A DNA stretch of 64,000 nt from contig NC_014641.1 of the NCBI RefSeq assembly GCF_000165835.1, forward strand, positions 1 through 64,000. The letters run 5' to 3'. Positions 44,534 to 52,829 of the stretch are shown here, piece by piece (position 1 is the first letter of the stretch; every line of letters begins with the position of its first letter). The DNA is from Achromobacter xylosoxidans A8. GTDB lineage: Bacteria; Pseudomonadota; Gammaproteobacteria; Burkholderiales; Burkholderiaceae_B. Position numbers and translations under genes: made by a program. The notes beneath the pieces were generated by a model. The model did not search any database. It saw only the letters and a list, made by a program, of their open reading frames with translations, and was not told the DNA's origin.

Positions 44534-45820
44534 ATGACCAACGTATCGCCCCAGCCCGCGACGGCGGAACAAGCGCTCCGTGTGCCCTACAAGGTTTTCA
44601 CGGACAAGGCGTATCTGGAACTGGAGAACGAGCGGATTTTCCGTGGAAAGGTGTGGGCCTACGTGGCCCTGGAGGCGGAGATCCCCGAGCCGGGCGACTA
44701 CAAGGCCACCCATATCGGGTTGTCGCCCGTCATCGTCACCCGAGCGGAGGACGGCAGCATCCATGTCATGGAGAACCGCTGCGCGCACCGCGGCGCGCTG
44801 GTGTGTGAGCAGCGCTACGGCAACGCCAGCAGCCTGCAGTGCGTTTACCACCAGTGGGACTACAACTTGAAGGGGGAGCTCAACGGCGTGCCCTTCCTGC
44901 GCGGCGTGCGCGGCAAGGGTGGCATGTGCAAGCCCTTCGACAAGAGCCGGCACGGCCTGACCAAGCTGCGCGTTGCCACCCTCAACGGCATTGTCTTCGC
45001 GAGCTTCTCCGATGAGGTGGAACCGCTGGAGGAATACCTGGGGCCGGTGGCGGTAGAGATCATCAAGCGCAACTGCAAGCGCCCCCTGAGGCTTCTCGGC
45101 TTTCAGCGCCAGCGCATCCACAGCAACTGGAAGCTGGCCGCCGAGAATTCGCGAGACCCCTACCACGCCGGCCTGCTCCATCTTTTCCTGAACACCTTCG
45201 GGCTCTGGCGAAATACCAGTGAGTCCGCGTCGATACAGCTCGACAGGACGGGGCGGCATTGCTTGCTGGCAACCGAACTCCACACCGACGAGGAAGCCGC
45301 GGAGCATGCCAGCCAGGCTCAACACGCCTATAACCCGGAGTTCACCCTGCGAGACAGCTCGGTCGTGCAGAGCCAGCGGGAATTCGACGACAACATCAAT
45401 CTGGTGGTGCTTTCGATCTTCCCGAACCTGGTGGTGCATCAACTGGGTAACGCGCTCTCGACCCGACACGTCATCCCCATTGGAGAAGACGAGTTCGAGA
45501 TGGTCTGGACGCAGTTCGGCTTCGTCGACGACGACGAGGAGCTCGAACAACTGCGCATAACCCACGGCAATCTGATCGGCCCCTCCGGTTACGTTTCCCT
45601 GGAGGACGGCGACGCCATGGAGCGCGTTCAGCGTTCGGTCAGTCACGACAAGGACAGTACGTCGTTCATGGGCATGGTCGACCAGAACACGCGCTCCATG
45701 GACTATTTCGCGACAGAGAATCCGATCAAGGGCTTTTGGCAGTACTACCAGCAGACGCTGGGCCTGGATGCCGACTTCCATATCCCTGAACCGAGCCAAG
45801 CGGCCTCGAGTGGCGCCTAG
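44534..45820 (+). CDS. ohbB: Aromatic oxygenase alpha subunit (OhbB/AndAc-like)
   Basis: 428-aa large subunit. Rieske centre CAHRGALVC...CVYHQW (about 84-108), mononuclear iron site DPYHAGLLH (about 215-223). The sequence belongs with anthranilate/salicylate/ortho-halobenzoate oxygenases rather than benzoate types. Starts 40 bases after the beta gene with AGGAGA upstream. If ortho-halobenzoate is the substrate, double hydroxylation with loss of halide and CO2 yields catechol, feeding the chlorocatechol operon. No reductase or ferredoxin gene accompanies it. Confidence 0.82.
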   Translation: MTNVSPQPATAEQALRVPYKVFTDKAYLELENERIFRGKVWAYVALEAEIPEPGDYKATHIGLSPVIVTRAEDGSIHVMENRCAHRGALVCEQRYGNASSLQCVYHQWDYNLKGELNGVPFLRGVRGKGGMCKPFDKSRHGLTKLRVATLNGIVFASFSDEVEPLEEYLGPVAVEIIKRNCKRPLRLLGFQRQRIHSNWKLAAENSRDPYHAGLLHLFLNTFGLWRNTSESASIQLDRTGRHCLLATELHTDEEAAEHASQAQHAYNPEFTLRDSSVVQSQREFDDNINLVVLSIFPNLVVHQLGNALSTRHVIPIGEDEFEMVWTQFGFVDDDEELEQLRITHGNLIGPSGYVSLEDGDAMERVQRSVSHDKDSTSFMGMVDQNTRSMDYFATENPIKGFWQYYQQTLGLDADFHIPEPSQAASSGA

Positions 45821-45895
45821 AGCAAAACGCGGCGCGTTGCGTTGAAGAAACCAAGAGCAAAGCAACGCGCTATAACGTAGATGGAGGAGAGACCG

Positions 45896-45998
45896 GTGAA
45901 GAAGAAGCTACTATGCCTCTTGTTGATGGCCAGCCTGGCGGGCTGGAGCGTGCACGCATCGTCCAAGACGCTGCGAATGTTAAGCGGCTGGGATAAAA
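45896..45998 (+). pseudogene. 5' fragment of a periplasmic binding-protein gene
   Basis: GTG start with a strong GGAGGAGAG site; 34 codons give a signal peptide (KKKLLCLLLMASLAGWSVHA) and the first mature residues SSKTLRMLSGWDK, a pattern like TRAP- or ABC-type receptors. It is cut by the ISL3 end at 45999; the frame then runs 8 codons into the IS. It probably began the transporter that followed ohbAB. Confidence 0.65.
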
Positions 45999-46572
45999 GG
46001 GTATACGGATTTAATGGTTGATGGGGCACCTTCACCCCATCAATCTGATACCACCCTCAGATGGTTGATAGATCGACTCCGTAGTTGAGTTCCTCTGCGA
46101 AGTCCGGCAGTCCGTAACCGATGGTTTTCTTGTAGAAAGGAGAGACCTTCGCAGTCGGTGCCTTCTTCTTGTGCTTCGTGGTGTAGAGCATTCGTGCCCG
46201 CATCACCTCGAAGGAGTAACCGCGCCCTTCACGGTTCTTGTCCTTGGCCAGTCGGTTGATGGACTCCGTGTAAGCGTTGGTGACGGGCATGTCCGTCTCG
46301 AAGTAGGTCATGGTCTCTTCGCGCCAGTTTCCCACTGCCCTGACCAGATCGCTCCAGACTTCCTTTTGGCCCTTCGGGATGGTGGCTATCCACTCGTCCA
46401 GGGCGGCTTCTGCCTGGAGCCGTGTGGTGGCGTCCCAGATGCCGTAGAAGCGCTCCTTGTGCTCGTAGGCGGCCAGCAGTTGCGGGAACGCGCCTGTCCA
46501 GGTCTCCATGATGAGGCGCTCCCGGTCTGAGACTTCGTGAGCGCGTTTCAGCAGGATTTTCCGGTCTCCCTT
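45999..46572 (-). mobile_element. ISL3-family IS remnant 1 (transposase 3' part)
   Basis: Starts at the terminal sequence GGGTATACGGATTTAATGG (45999 on) and contains the last ~172 codons of a transposase (stop at 46057). The coding ends abruptly at 46572, where a MerR-gene leader begins. The 516 coding bases repeat inverted at 48890-49405. Recognisable ISL3 features: DMPVTNAYTESINRLAKDKNREGRGYSFEVMRARML (abridged), the conserved N-x-E region. Confidence 0.85.
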
Positions 46573-46585
46573 AGGGAGGAGGCTG

Positions 46586-46714
46586 ATGCGCATTGGTCAG
46601 TTGGCGCAGTTGGTAGGGGTCGAAACACAGACGATCCGCTTCTATGAACAGCAGGGCTTGTTGCCGCCGCCTGATCGGCAGGACAACGGTTACCGTGTCT
46701 ATACCGAGAAGCAT
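46586..46714 (+). pseudogene. 5' fragment of a MerR-family regulator (CadR/PbrR-like)
   Basis: 43 codons from ATG at 46586 with a GGGAGGAGG ribosome site. MRIGQLAQLVGVETQTIRFY and EQQGLLPPPDR are the MerR DNA-binding half of cadmium/lead-type regulators. The gene is cut at about 46714 by a truncated IS21 element; the metal-binding half is lost. Probably debris from a metal-resistance region. Confidence 0.8.
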
Positions 46715-46716
46715 GG

Positions 46717-47669
46717 TCCTGCGCACAGTACGCCCGCCGCCGGCGCCCATCTTTGAAGTCCGATTTGAAACGCCGCCCGGCGAACAGGCGCAGGTCGACT
46801 TTGCCGAGTTCAAGGTCTGTTTTGGCAACCAGGGGCCCGTACGCCGAGTCTGGCTGTTTGCCATGGTGCTGGGCCACAGTCGTTACCTGTGGGGCCAATT
46901 CGTTCTACACCAGGACCTGCCAACGGTCCTGCGCTGTCACATGGAAGCGTTTGCCCATTTCGGCGGTGTACCACGGGAGATCCTGTACGACCGCATGAAG
47001 ACGGCGGTACTGGGAGAGGACGACAGCGGCGAAGGCATCGTCTACAACGCCAAGCTGCTGGCGTGCGGGACTCATTACGGCTTCCTGCCGCGTGCCTGCC
47101 AGGCGTATCGAGCCAAGACCAAGGGCAAGGTCGAGCGTCCCTACCGCTATATCCGTGCTGACTTCTTCATGGCGCGCAGTTTCGAGGACATCGATGACAT
47201 GAACCGCCAACTACGCCACTGGCTCGATACGGTGGCCAATGTACGTTGCCATGGCACGACTGGGCGCGTCGTCGTGGAGCACTTCCGAGAGGAGCAGCCG
47301 CAACTGCAACCCTTGCCGGCTGGTCGGTTTGACGCGGTACTGCGCGTCGAGCGGCGTGTTAGCCACGAAGGCTGTGTCAGCGTTGGCGGCAACTACTACA
47401 GCGTGCCAGACGGCACCAGGAAGCGGATACTCGATGTGGAGACCACGCCTGATAGCGTGCGCATCTTCGAGGACGGTGCCTTGATCGCTACCCATGCCCG
47501 GCTGGCGGGCCGGCGCGAGCGCTCAGTCCTCGCGGGCCACCGGGTACTGCAGCGGATCATGCAGCGCGAGAAGCCGGATGCCATTGTGCTACCGCCTGGC
47601 CACGCTGTTGCGCAGCGACCGCTGGCTGTCTATGACTTTATTGCACGGCAGATCGGAGGCCAGCGATGA
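46717..47669 (+). pseudogene. istA: IS21-type IstA, N-terminally truncated
   Basis: About 317 codons from LRTVRPPPAPIFEVRF to the stop at 47669. The rve core starts at EQAQVDFAEF (first Asp), second Asp in EILYDRMKTAV, Glu in KTKGKVERPYRYIR. The HTH domain (~90 residues) is lost, so it should not bind its IS ends. Its stop overlaps istB (ATGA). Confidence 0.85.
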
Positions 47670-48526
47670 CCCATGAACCCATTGCCGAACGCATCCGTCG
47701 GCATCTGATCGGCCTGAAGATGCCCCGCGCGCTGGAGGCTTTGCAGACGGTGCAGTCCCAGATCGAACAAGGGCAGCTTACTGCCCTGGAAGCCATCGAA
47801 GCCTTGCTGGGCGAGGAGTACAGCACACGCGAGAGTCGACGCATCAAGATCGCTCTGCAGACTGCACGCCTGACAGTGCTCAAGACGCTCGCCGGTTACG
47901 ACTTCAGCTTCCAGCCATCGCTGGAGCGCAGCCGTGTCATGGCGCTGGCGGAATTGGGGTTCATTGAGCGACGCCAGTGCGTGCACTTCCTTGGGCCACC
48001 CGGAACAGGGAAGAGCCACCTTGCCGTGGCACTCGGTGTAGAAGCCATCAGAGCTGGCAAGAGCGTGTACTTCGCCACACTGGCCGAGCTGGTCGATTCC
48101 ATGCGCAAGGCCGAGCGCGAAGGCAAGCTGCGTGAGCGGGTGAAGTTCCTGTCGCGCCACAGCGTACTCATCGTTGACGAGATTGGCTACCTGGCGTTGG
48201 GCTCGACCGGCGGCAATCTGTTCTTCCAGCTGGTCAATGCCTGCTACGAGCGCTGCGCGATGATCCTGACCAGCAATCGTGGCTTTAGTGAATGGGGCGA
48301 GATCTTCGGCGATCCAGTTGTGGCCACTGCGCTGCTGGACCGGTTGCTACACCATGCGATCGTCATTCCCATTGAAGGCAATTCATACCGTCTGCGGGAA
48401 CATGCCGCCCTGATTCCAGAGCACTTGCGCAACCGTCCTGCATTCAATGAAATGGGTAGCCCTGTACCGGAAAAGCGCCGGCCCGGCCGTCCCAAAAGGG
48501 AGGAAGCCGCGTCACTGCCGGGTTGA
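47666..48526 (+). CDS. istB: IS21-type helper ATPase IstB
   Basis: 286 aa. Walker A GPPGTGKSH (about 109-117), Walker B VLIVDEIGYLA (about 168-178). A basic C-terminal tail (EKRRPGRPKREE) is present. Intact but paired with a truncated istA. Confidence 0.9.
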   Translation: MTHEPIAERIRRHLIGLKMPRALEALQTVQSQIEQGQLTALEAIEALLGEEYSTRESRRIKIALQTARLTVLKTLAGYDFSFQPSLERSRVMALAELGFIERRQCVHFLGPPGTGKSHLAVALGVEAIRAGKSVYFATLAELVDSMRKAEREGKLRERVKFLSRHSVLIVDEIGYLALGSTGGNLFFQLVNACYERCAMILTSNRGFSEWGEIFGDPVVATALLDRLLHHAIVIPIEGNSYRLREHAALIPEHLRNRPAFNEMGSPVPEKRRPGRPKREEAASLPG

Positions 48527-48593
48527 CTTCCCACTGCCAAGGGTGGGGAAATTTACTTCGGCAGATATGAGGAAATTACGTGCGGCATTGACA

Positions 48594-49405
48594 ACAAGCG
48601 CTACCGCTGCATTCTGACCAACATTGAGGAGCGAACCCTGCTCGACCTGCTGGCCACCCGCCGCCAGGACGTGGTGACCAACTACCTGATGAAGCTGAAA
48701 GACCGGCAGAAGGTCGAGATCGTCAGCATGGACATGTGGAACCCCTACCGGGCAGCGGTCAAGGCTGTGCTGCCCCAGGCCCGTATCGTGGTCGATAAGT
48801 TCCATGTGGTGCGCATGGCCAACGATGCCCTAGAGAGAGTGCGCAAGGGCCTCAGAAAGGAGCTGAAACCGTCCCAGAGCCGGACTCTCAAGGGAGACCG
48901 GAAAATCCTGCTGAAACGCGCTCACGAAGTCTCAGACCGGGAGCGCCTCATCATGGAGACCTGGACAGGCGCGTTCCCGCAACTGCTGGCCGCCTACGAG
49001 CACAAGGAGCGCTTCTACGGCATCTGGGACGCCACCACACGGCTCCAGGCAGAAGCCGCCCTGGACGAGTGGATAGCCACCATCCCGAAGGGCCAAAAGG
49101 AAGTCTGGAGCGATCTGGTCAGGGCAGTGGGAAACTGGCGCGAAGAGACCATGACCTACTTCGAGACGGACATGCCCGTCACCAACGCTTACACGGAGTC
49201 CATCAACCGACTGGCCAAGGACAAGAACCGTGAAGGGCGCGGTTACTCCTTCGAGGTGATGCGGGCACGAATGCTCTACACCACGAAGCACAAGAAGAAG
49301 GCACCGACTGCGAAGGTCTCTCCTTTCTACAAGAAAACCATCGGTTACGGACTGCCGGACTTCGCAGAGGAACTCAACTACGGAGTCGATCTATCAACCA
49401 TCTGA
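48594..49405 (+). pseudogene. ISL3-family transposase remnant 2
   Basis: 270 codons from KRYRCILTNIEERTLLDLL to the stop at 49405. The DDE region VEIVSMDMWNPYRAA and VVDKFHVVRMANDALERV is typical of ISL3. The N-terminal part is cut by the second IS21 element and the right terminal repeat by the IS21 copy starting at 49407. The last 516 bases repeat remnant 1 in inverted orientation. Confidence 0.85.
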
Positions 49406-49511
49406 GTGTTGATTTCCATCCAGAACTGATCCACTTAACCCGGTAATTTCCGTCTAAAACTGATCCACGTAACAACCCTAACCTGCTGATTTTTTCGGCA
49501 GGAGCATAGGA

Positions 49512-51068
49512 GTGATTGACGTGGCAACATTAAGTGTCATCAGACGCTGGGCCCTGCGCGAGCAGTTGTCCATCCGAGAGATCGCCCGGCGCACCGGCCT
49601 GTCTCGCAACACCATCAAGAAGTACCTGCGCGCGGGTGTGGCGGAGCCGCACTACCCTCGGCGCATCAGTCCGAGCCAGCTCGATCCCTACGCCGAGAAG
49701 CTCTCAGGCTGGCTCAAGAGCGAAGCGGGCAAGTCGCGCAAGCAGCGGCGCACCGTGAAGCAACTCCACGCCGACCTGTCCGCCCTGGGCTACCCAGGCT
49801 CATACGGCCGGGTAGCCGCCTTCGCCCGAGTCTGGCAGCAGCAACGTCAGGAAGCGCAGCAGACCACCGGCCGAGGCACCTTCGTGCCGCTGGCCTTCGG
49901 TCCTGGCGAAGCGTTCCAATTCGACTGGAGCGAAGACTGGGCCGTCATCGGCGGCGAGCGCACCAAGCTGCAGGTAGCCCACTTCAAGCTCAGCCACAGT
50001 CGCGCCTTCACCGTGCGGGCTTATCCGCTGCAAACCCACGAGATGCTGTTCGATGCGCACAACCATGCCTTCGCGGTGTTGGGTGGCATTCCCCGGCGCG
50101 GTATCTACGACAACATGCGCACCGCCGTGGACAAGGTGCGCCGGGGCAAGGAGCGCGACGTCAACGCCCGTTTCAGCGCCATGGTCAGCCACTACCTGTT
50201 CGAGGCCGAGTTCTGCAATCCGGCCTCGGGCTGGGAGAAAGGGCAGGTGGAGAAGAACGTGCGTGATGCGCGTCACCGGCTGTGGCAACCCGTGCCGGCG
50301 TTTCCAACCCTGGCCGAACTCAACGAGTGGCTGGAGAACCGCTGCAAGACCTTGTGGCGCGAGATCGTCCACGGCAAGCTGCCAGGCACGGTGGCCGATG
50401 TCTGGGAGCAGGAGCGGCCCACCCTGATGCCGATGCCGCGCCCCTTCGACGGCTTCGTCGAACACACCAAGCGGGTCTCGCCCACCTGCCTGGTGCACTT
50501 CGAGCGCAACCGCTACAGCGTGCCGGCCTCCTACGCCAACCGGCCGGTGAGTCTGCGGGTCTACGCCGAGCGGCTGGTGGTCGCCGCCGAAGGTCAGATC
50601 TTGTGCGAGCACACGCGCCTCATCGACCGGCGCCACGACGTCGGTGGTCGGACCGTCTACGACTGGCGTCACTACCTGGCGGTGCTGCAGCGCAAGCCCG
50701 GTGCCTTGCGCAACGGTGCTCCGTTCGCCGAACTGCCGCCAGCCTTCAAACGGCTGCAGGCCATGTTGCTGCGCCAATCGGGTGGCGACCGGGAGATGGT
50801 GGAGATCCTGGCCCTGGTTCTGCACCACGATGAACAGGCCGTGCTGGCCGCCGTGGAGCTGGCCTTGGAAGCTGGCGTGCCGACCAAGACCCATGTGCTG
50901 AACGTGCTGCATCGTTTGCTGGAAGGGGAGCCGGCGCCTGCGGCGCCGGTGACGGCACCACAGGCCCTGCGCTTGGTCAACGAACCTCAAGCCAACGTGC
51001 TGCGCTACGACCAGTTGCGCCGCCCCGCGGCTGCCCGCACAGCCCAGGAGGTGCGTCATGCGTCATGA
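49512..51068 (+). CDS. istA: IS21-family transposase IstA (copy 2)
   Basis: 518 aa, translation identical to the copy at 16383-17939, with the same HTH and DDE residues. Intact. Confidence 0.93.
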   Translation: MIDVATLSVIRRWALREQLSIREIARRTGLSRNTIKKYLRAGVAEPHYPRRISPSQLDPYAEKLSGWLKSEAGKSRKQRRTVKQLHADLSALGYPGSYGRVAAFARVWQQQRQEAQQTTGRGTFVPLAFGPGEAFQFDWSEDWAVIGGERTKLQVAHFKLSHSRAFTVRAYPLQTHEMLFDAHNHAFAVLGGIPRRGIYDNMRTAVDKVRRGKERDVNARFSAMVSHYLFEAEFCNPASGWEKGQVEKNVRDARHRLWQPVPAFPTLAELNEWLENRCKTLWREIVHGKLPGTVADVWEQERPTLMPMPRPFDGFVEHTKRVSPTCLVHFERNRYSVPASYANRPVSLRVYAERLVVAAEGQILCEHTRLIDRRHDVGGRTVYDWRHYLAVLQRKPGALRNGAPFAELPPAFKRLQAMLLRQSGGDREMVEILALVLHHDEQAVLAAVELALEAGVPTKTHVLNVLHRLLEGEPAPAAPVTAPQALRLVNEPQANVLRYDQLRRPAAARTAQEVRHAS

Positions 51069-51852
51069 CCCTGCCAGCGGCGCCATCGTGATCATGCTGC
51101 GAGAGCTCAAGATGTATGGCATGGCCCAGGCCGTGGCCGAGCTGACCGCACAAGGGGCACCGGCGTTCGAGGCGGCACAACCCATCCTGGCCCAACTGCT
51201 CAAGGCGGAAACCGCCGAGCGCGAGGTGCGCTCCGTGGCCTACCAATTGAAGGTGGCCCGTTTCCCTGTGTACCGGGACTTGGCCGGTTTCGACTTCGCC
51301 CACAGCGAAGTCAATGAGGCGCTGGCGCGGCAGTTGCACCGTTGCGAGTTTCTGGAGGAGGCCAACAATGTGGTGTTGGTCGGGGGCCCGGGCACTGGTA
51401 AGACCCACCTGGCCACGGCGCTCGGTGTGCAGGCCATCGAGCATCATCACCGGCGAGTCCGGTTCTTCTCCACGGTCGAACTGGTCAATGCGCTGGAGGT
51501 CGAGAAGGCGCAGGGCAAGTCGGGACAGATCGCCACCCGGCTCATGTACGCCGATCTGGTGATCCTCGACGAACTGGGTTATCTGCCATTCAGCGCGTCC
51601 GGTGGGGCCTTGCTGTTCCACCTGCTGTCCAAGCTTTACGAACGCACCAGCGTCGTGATCACGACCAACCTGAGCTTCAGCGAATGGGCGTCGGTGTTCG
51701 GTGATGCGAAGATGACGACGGCGCTGTTGGACCGGCTTACGCACCACTGCCATATCCTGGAAACTGGCAACGACAGCTTCCGATTCAAGAACAGCTCGGC
51801 GCTGCCGGCACAATCCAAGAAGGAGAAAACCAAGAACTTATCCACACCGTGA
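51058..51852 (+). CDS. istB: IS21-family helper ATPase IstB (copy 2)
   Basis: 264 aa, translation identical to the copy at 17929-18723. Overlaps istA by 11 bases. Intact. Confidence 0.93.
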   Translation: MRHDPASGAIVIMLRELKMYGMAQAVAELTAQGAPAFEAAQPILAQLLKAETAEREVRSVAYQLKVARFPVYRDLAGFDFAHSEVNEALARQLHRCEFLEEANNVVLVGGPGTGKTHLATALGVQAIEHHHRRVRFFSTVELVNALEVEKAQGKSGQIATRLMYADLVILDELGYLPFSASGGALLFHLLSKLYERTSVVITTNLSFSEWASVFGDAKMTTALLDRLTHHCHILETGNDSFRFKNSSALPAQSKKEKTKNLSTP

Positions 51853-51926
51853 GCCTTCCAGGCTTGCAAAAAGGGTGGATCAAGATTCGATGGAAATGCC
51901 GGCTCAGGGTTGCATGGAAATTAACA

Positions 51927-52796
51927 TATGGCAGCAGCCCAGGCAGGACGTTCTACACCCACATCTCTGACCAGTACGCGCCGTTCCACAACAAGGTGGT
52001 CAATGTCGGCGTGCGCGATTCCACCTACGTGCTTGACGGCCTGCTGTACCACGAGTCCGACCTGCGCATCGAGGAACATTACACGGACACGGCGGGCTTC
52101 ACCGATCACGTCTTTGCCTTGATGCACCTGCTGGGCTTCCGCTTCGCACCGCGCATCCGAGACCTGGGCGACACCAAGCTCTACACCCCGAAAGGCGAAG
52201 CCGCCTATGACGCGCTGAAACCGATGATCGGCGGCACTCTCAACATCAAGCACGTCCGCGCCCATTGGGACGAAATTCTGCGCCTGGCCACCTCGATCAA
52301 GCAAGGCACGGTGACGGCCTCGCTGATGCTTAGGAAACTCGGCAGCTATCCGCGCCAAAACGGCCTGGCTGTCGCCCTGCGTGAGCTGGGGCGCATCGAG
52401 CGGACGTTGTTCATCCTGGGCTGGTTGCAAAGCGTTGAGCTGCGCCGCCGCGTCCATGCCGGGCTGAATAAAGGCGAAGCACGCAATGCACTGGCCCGCG
52501 CCGTGTTCTTCAACCGGCTGGGCGAAATCCGCGACAGCAGCTTTGAGCAGCAGCGCTACCGGGCCAGCGGCCTCAATCTGGTGACGGCGGCTGTCGTGCT
52601 GTGGAACACGGTCTACCTGGAGCGCGCAGCGCATGCGTTGCGTAGCAACGGCCATGCCGTCGATGAAACGCTATTGCAGTACCTGTCGCCGTTGGGCTGG
52701 GAACACATCAATCTGACCGGCGATTACCTCTGGCGCAGCAGCGCCAAGATCGGCGCGGGCAAGTTCAGGCCGTTGCGACCTCTGCAATCGGCTTAA
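51927..52796 (+). pseudogene. tnpA: Tn21-subfamily TnpA, C-terminal fragment
   Basis: About 289 codons of a Tn3-family transposase, from [20 protein letters not shown] to the stop at 52796. The sequence is of the Tn21/Tn501 group: [39 protein letters not shown] and [16 protein letters not shown] [20 protein letters not shown]. The first ~700 residues are missing, cut by IS21 copy 2. Followed directly by the Tn21-type inverted repeat. Confidence 0.92.
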
Positions 52797-52829
52797 CGTG
52801 CTTTATTCTCCGTTTTCTGAGACGACCCC
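52792..52829 (+). repeat. Tn21-type 38-bp terminal inverted repeat
   Basis: The complement begins GGGGTCGTCTCAGAAAACGG and continues with a run typical of the Tn21 subfamily to 52792. It marks the outer end of a Tn21-like transposon that abuts the truncated IS1071. The other end of that transposon is not in the window. Confidence 0.88.

Larger units (their letters stand above)
46715..48593 (+). mobile_element. Second IS21-type element, left end missing
   Basis: Different from the 2520-bp IS21 copies. The N-terminal part of istA and the left end are missing; istB is complete. The right end probably lies at ATTGACA (48587-48593), preceded by repeats containing GGAAATT, and is followed at once by ISL3 transposase codons (KRYRC...). 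The exact right boundary is inferred. Confidence 0.8.
49407..51926 (+). mobile_element. IS21-family insertion sequence, copy 2
   Basis: 2520 bp, same ends and orientation as copy 1 at 16278-18797. The left flank is the ISL3 remnant stop region (CATCTGAG); the right flank (TATGGCAG) is a Tn21-type tnpA. No target duplication is visible, so at least one side was rearranged. Confidence 0.93.
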
